From Rhizobiaceae bacterium (GTDB lineage Bacteria > Pseudomonadota > Alphaproteobacteria > Rhizobiales > Rhizobiaceae), in the NCBI GenBank assembly GCA_016742175.1, contig JACVCH010000002.1:186001-250000 (forward strand): a DNA stretch of 64,000 nt, read 5' to 3'. The notes below the pieces were generated by a model, which worked only from the letters and a program-made list of their open reading frames with translations, was not told the DNA's origin and did no database searches. Of this stretch, positions 61,116 to 64,000 are shown piece by piece. The translations under genes were made by a program, and so were the position numbers. The number at the start of each line of letters is the position of its first letter. The first letter of the stretch is position 1.

Positions 61116-61343
61116 ATGCCCGTCCGCGTCAAGAAACTCATCGGAACCGTGCTTCTCGTCCTGCTCGTCGCCGTCTATGCGATCCTGGCGACGATCATCG
61201 CCGTCGCGCAACTCGCCGAATCCAGCGTCTGGGTCCACCTCGCCTATTTCTTCTTCACGGGCTTCCTGTGGGTCATTCCGGCGATGTTCATCATCTCGTG
61301 GATGGCGAAGCCCTCCAAGCGCGATCTTGCCCGCAACCTATAG
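61116..61343 (+). CDS. DUF2842 family small membrane protein
   Basis: 75 residues with two hydrophobic helices (KLIGTVLLVLLVAVYAILATIIA and LAYFFFTGFLWVIPAMFIISWM) and a basic tail. The N-terminus MPVRVKKLIGT and length match DUF2842, a small alphaproteobacterial family of unknown function often found beside ctaA. AAGGA precedes the ATG. Its end overlaps the converging deacetylase gene by 6 bases. Confidence 0.85.
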   Translation: MPVRVKKLIGTVLLVLLVAVYAILATIIAVAQLAESSVWVHLAYFFFTGFLWVIPAMFIISWMAKPSKRDLARNL

Positions 61344-62372
61344 GGTGACGACGCGCCGGCGCGAATTGGCGAAGGTCGTGATGCCGGTCAGCATCGTGCG
61401 CAGATGGCCGATTTCCTGATAGCGGCCATTGAGCGAAATGCGCGGCAGCGCATGGAGATGGTCGCGATGTTCGGGGTGAAGCGTGCCATGCCGCGTCGTC
61501 ACGGCAGCGGCGAAGCCCGCCTCCCCGGCCAACCTGATTTCACGCTCGCTGGCTGCCTTCATATGCCCATAGGGAAACGCAAGGAATTGCGGCCGGATGC
61601 CGGTCATCCGGGCGATGATGTCGGCCGAGCCGCGCATCTCGATCAGCGCGAACTCCTCGTCAAGCCGGGCGAGATTGTAATGGTTGATCGTGTGCGCGCC
61701 GATCGTGCCGAGCGGATGGCGCGCAACCGCCGCGATGTCGTCCCATGACATGAACGGGCTGGTTGCCACCTGCCGCCCGCCCATCTCGTCGAGGATGGCC
61801 TGCCGGTAGGTTTCGGGCACCCGCGTCATCATCAATTCGCAAAGATGCCGGGCGGCTACCAGCTTTTCGGCCGGCGACGCGCTGGCAAGGGCGGTGCCGT
61901 CCACGGATGCGGGCAAGGCCACCTCGTCGCGTATCATCGCAAGCCCTTCGACGACTTCCCACCAGGGCTGGATGGCACCGTCGATCAGACCCGGCGCGAC
62001 GAAGATGGCGAATGGTGCCGCGTGGCTTTCGAAAACCGGCAGCGCTTCGGTGAAATTGTCGAGATAGGCATCGTCGAGCGTGATGGTCGCCACCTTGCAG
62101 CGGCGGCCCGAGGACAGATGTTCGACCATCTCGCCGAGCGAGATGAAGCTGAACCCGCTCCGCTTCATGTCCGCGATGGCTTTGTCGAGGAAGTCCGGCG
62201 TGATCGACAGATGGTCGTTGAGGCCGAGGCCGGCGCGCGGCTTCACCGTCACGCTGTGGAGCATCAAAATGGCACCGAGGCCGGAAAGATGGGGGCCCGC
62301 CATTCTGGCGACGCCCGACCATCGCGACGCGGCCAGCACGAATCTGCGAAGTCGCTCGCGGTTGTCGGTCAT
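61338..62372 (-). CDS. Polysaccharide deacetylase (NodB homology) family protein
   Basis: 344-residue carbohydrate esterase 4 type protein. Motif 1 is TLDDAYLDN (Asp100, Asp101; usual form TFDDG), motif 2 GAHTINHYN (His227, His231), with LAFPYGHMK as motif 3. The key metal residues are kept, so it is probably active. No clear signal peptide, so it may act in the cytoplasm on lipid-linked or precursor sugars. Divergent from a GNAT gene and near an ExoP-like gene, hence an exopolysaccharide locus. Confidence 0.88.
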   Translation of the reverse strand: MTDNRERLRRFVLAASRWSGVARMAGPHLSGLGAILMLHSVTVKPRAGLGLNDHLSITPDFLDKAIADMKRSGFSFISLGEMVEHLSSGRRCKVATITLDDAYLDNFTEALPVFESHAAPFAIFVAPGLIDGAIQPWWEVVEGLAMIRDEVALPASVDGTALASASPAEKLVAARHLCELMMTRVPETYRQAILDEMGGRQVATSPFMSWDDIAAVARHPLGTIGAHTINHYNLARLDEEFALIEMRGSADIIARMTGIRPQFLAFPYGHMKAASEREIRLAGEAGFAAAVTTRHGTLHPEHRDHLHALPRISLNGRYQEIGHLRTMLTGITTFANSRRRVVTL

Positions 62373-62449
62373 TTCGAAACCTTTGTGCTCTAGGCTCCTC
62401 CGCCAGCAGCAGAGACACGTGAACGACCATATTAGCGAAGAGTTGAAGC

Positions 62450-63589
62450 ATGGTTGACGCCCTTGCCACGACGGATGCAGCCGATGACGGCATGGGGATC
62501 GCCGTCGAAGCCGCCGATCCGCGCGCGCTTCGCCGCTACCGCGACTTCGCCGGCCCGCGCATGAAGGGCGCCGCGCAGCATCCGTTGTGGTTCGAGACCT
62601 GGCTCGGCCAATCGGGCGAGACGGGGCACATCGTCTGGCTGAAACGCGGCGGACGCGCCCTCGCCGCGCTGCCGCTGGTCGAGACGCGGATCAATGGATT
62701 GACCGCGCTGGCATTTGCCGGCGGTGCGCATGCAAACGGCAATTTCTGCGCTGCTTCAGAACCGGACACGGCGATATCCGCCGCGATGCTCGCCGACGCC
62801 GTCCGGCAAGACTTGCCACATGTCGCGTTGATCTCGCTCGACCGCCAGCATCGAGAGCTCGGCGGGCAGACGAACATTCTCCTCGACCTTTCGACGCGCA
62901 CGAGCCCGAACCTCGCCCTTGCCGCCAGTCTCGAAGGCGGCTTCGCGGGCCTGCTGGAGCGGTCGAACGGCAAGAAGAGAGCCAAGAAGCGCCGCGCGCA
63001 GACCCGCCGCTTCGACGAGGCGGGCGGAAGCGTGCTCGCCAGGCCGGCAAGCGCCGATGAGATCGGCGACGTGCTCGGCGCCTTCTTTCGCCTCAAGTCC
63101 GCCCGCTTCGAAAAGGCGGGCATCGCGGATGCGTTCGGCCCGCCGCACATCCGCAGCTTCTGGCGCGCGCTGCTGGAAGCCAGCCAGGCCGAGCCCGACC
63201 GGCCGTTCACGCTCGAATCCCTCGTCGTGGGCGGATCGATCCGCGCGATCACCGGGTCGTCGCATCTATTCGACCGCACCGTCTGCGAGTTCGGCGCGAT
63301 CGAGGACGACGATCTGACGTCGATCAGCCCGGGCGAATATCTTGCCTATTCCAATCTCGAGGAAGCCTGCGCGAAGGGCCTGCCGATCTACGATTTCAGC
63401 GTCGGCGACGAGGCCTACAAGCGCACATGGTGCGATCTGGAGATCCGCCATTTCGACGTGGTGATCCCGCTTTCAACCGCAGCGCGCCTCGCGGTCATCG
63501 GCTCCAATCTCGCCGCGCGCGCCAAGCAGACGATCAAGTCGAACCCGCAGCTCTGGTCGATGGCGAAGGCGATGCGGCGCCTGAGATAG
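62450..63589 (+). CDS. GNAT-type acetyltransferase, BioF2/CelD-like
   Basis: 379-residue protein with the tandem GNAT folds of the Acetyltransf_6 (BioF2-like) family often linked to exopolysaccharide or cellulose synthesis. Segments: QHPLWFETWLGQSGETGHIVWL, the basic SNGKKRAKKRRAQTRRFDEAGG helix region, and YLAYSNLEEACAKGLPIYDFSVGDEAYKRTWCD, which matches the family C-terminal motif. Probably acetylates or otherwise modifies an exopolysaccharide precursor. Substrate unknown. Confidence 0.85.
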   Translation: MVDALATTDAADDGMGIAVEAADPRALRRYRDFAGPRMKGAAQHPLWFETWLGQSGETGHIVWLKRGGRALAALPLVETRINGLTALAFAGGAHANGNFCAASEPDTAISAAMLADAVRQDLPHVALISLDRQHRELGGQTNILLDLSTRTSPNLALAASLEGGFAGLLERSNGKKRAKKRRAQTRRFDEAGGSVLARPASADEIGDVLGAFFRLKSARFEKAGIADAFGPPHIRSFWRALLEASQAEPDRPFTLESLVVGGSIRAITGSSHLFDRTVCEFGAIEDDDLTSISPGEYLAYSNLEEACAKGLPIYDFSVGDEAYKRTWCDLEIRHFDVVIPLSTAARLAVIGSNLAARAKQTIKSNPQLWSMAKAMRRLR

Positions 63590-64000
63590 TCAGGCGACGG
63601 TGCGTTCCTCGCTCCTTGCCTCCGGCGTCGCCGCGACGACGCGCAGCGCTTCGCCGTAGCCGGCGCCGAACAGGCTTTCGGAAGCCGCGCGGACGCGCTC
63701 GTCATCCGCGTCGATGACGCCGATCAGCACCTCGCTCGCATCGCCCACCACCCTGCGCAGCCCGTCCGTCTCGGCCGGTCCGCATTCGACCACGACGATG
63801 TCGTAGGCGGTGGTCAGCGAGGTCAGGATGATCGGCAGGCGGTCGGCGGCGCGCATGGCGCGGCGAGCCTCGGCCGTGCCGACCGGAATCACATGAGCGT
63901 CCGAATAAAGATCGCCGTGGATCGTCTCGGTGAACTGCGCCTCGGCGGCCAGAAGGTTGGTAATGCCGGTGTAGGTGCGGCTTTCCAGCATGTGGCTCGA
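63590..64000 (-). CDS. ExoP/Wzc-like polysaccharide chain-length regulator, C-terminal part (5' end outside window)
   Basis: Only the last 136 codons are inside the window; the frame stays open to the right edge. The visible part resembles the P-loop ATPase (CpsD/ExoP) end: TGITNLLAAEAQFTETIHGDLYSDAHVIPVG, then LPIILTSLTTAYDIVVVECGPAETDG (Walker B-like region) and VLIGVIDADD. No C-terminal Tyr cluster is visible. These proteins control export and length of exopolysaccharide across the inner membrane. Identification rests on the C-terminus only. Confidence 0.78.
   Translation of the reverse strand, partial: SSHMLESRTYTGITNLLAAEAQFTETIHGDLYSDAHVIPVGTAEARRAMRAADRLPIILTSLTTAYDIVVVECGPAETDGLRRVVGDASEVLIGVIDADDERVRAASESLFGAGYGEALRVVAATPEARSEERTVA

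Noticed and set aside
1-64000. CRISPR arrays, insertion sequences, phage genes, toxin-antitoxin pairs
   Set aside because: No regularly spaced repeats, transposases, integrases or typical small toxin/antitoxin pairs were seen; composition is uniform across the window.

Overview
The window is a GC-rich chromosomal segment of an alphaproteobacterium, most likely of the order Hyphomicrobiales (Rhizobiales). The evidence is the gene order clpP-clpX-lon-hupB, the short-type ArgC beside an agmatinase, rplM-rpsI with a canonical TTGACA/TATAAG promoter, a DUF2842 protein beside heme A synthase, an ExoP-like chain regulator, a Flp pilin, and many solute-uptake operons with linked regulators. Genus and species cannot be fixed from the sequence alone. 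I see no tRNA, rRNA, CRISPR array, transposase or phage gene.

Layout. 1-7660: a MarR regulator divergent from hydantoinase/oxoprolinase subunits A and B, followed by a sugar-type ABC importer whose permease runs off the left edge. 7710-9977: a soluble FtsK-type DNA translocase. 10140-18819: a tight seven-gene minus-strand operon (hybrid sensor kinase, stand-alone receiver, secreted TIM-barrel hydrolase-like protein, second receiver, YaiO-like TPR/beta-barrel protein, HEAT-repeat membrane protein, processive GT2 glycosyltransferase) facing a small Hpt protein. This looks like a phosphorelay-controlled, synthase-dependent polysaccharide system and is the best candidate here for something little described. 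19060-29584: a ThDP enzyme and IclR regulator divergent from a peptide-type ABC importer with a fused double ATPase, an M20 deacylase and a metal amidohydrolase. 29592-37293: a seven-gene operon (citryl-CoA lyase, class III CoA-transferase, YciI protein, TRAP importer, FMN reductase) divergent from an intradiol dioxygenase and an IclR regulator. 37290-44388: a quinate/shikimate catabolic module (QuiC, AroE, GntR regulator, TRAP importer, AroQ).

44620-50201: an isolated Flp pilin, then hupB, lon, clpX and clpP. 50316-56647: mixed metabolism (sarcosine-oxidase-like enzyme, cytochrome P450, cupin, O-acetylhomoserine sulfhydrylase, CoA-binding protein, enoyl-CoA hydratase, thioesterase). 56866-61343: ribosomal proteins L13 and S9, agmatinase, ArgC, heme A synthase and a DUF2842 protein. 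61338-64000: the start of an exopolysaccharide locus (NodB-type deacetylase, GNAT protein, C-terminus of an ExoP/Wzc-like protein running off the right edge).

The theme is catabolic versatility. Four uptake systems are each paired with catabolic enzymes and a local regulator, and three of the divergent promoter regions carry inverted repeats that are plausible operators. Start codons were chosen from family alignment, Shine-Dalgarno quality and overlap with the upstream stop. All functions are inferred from motifs and context; no database search was possible.
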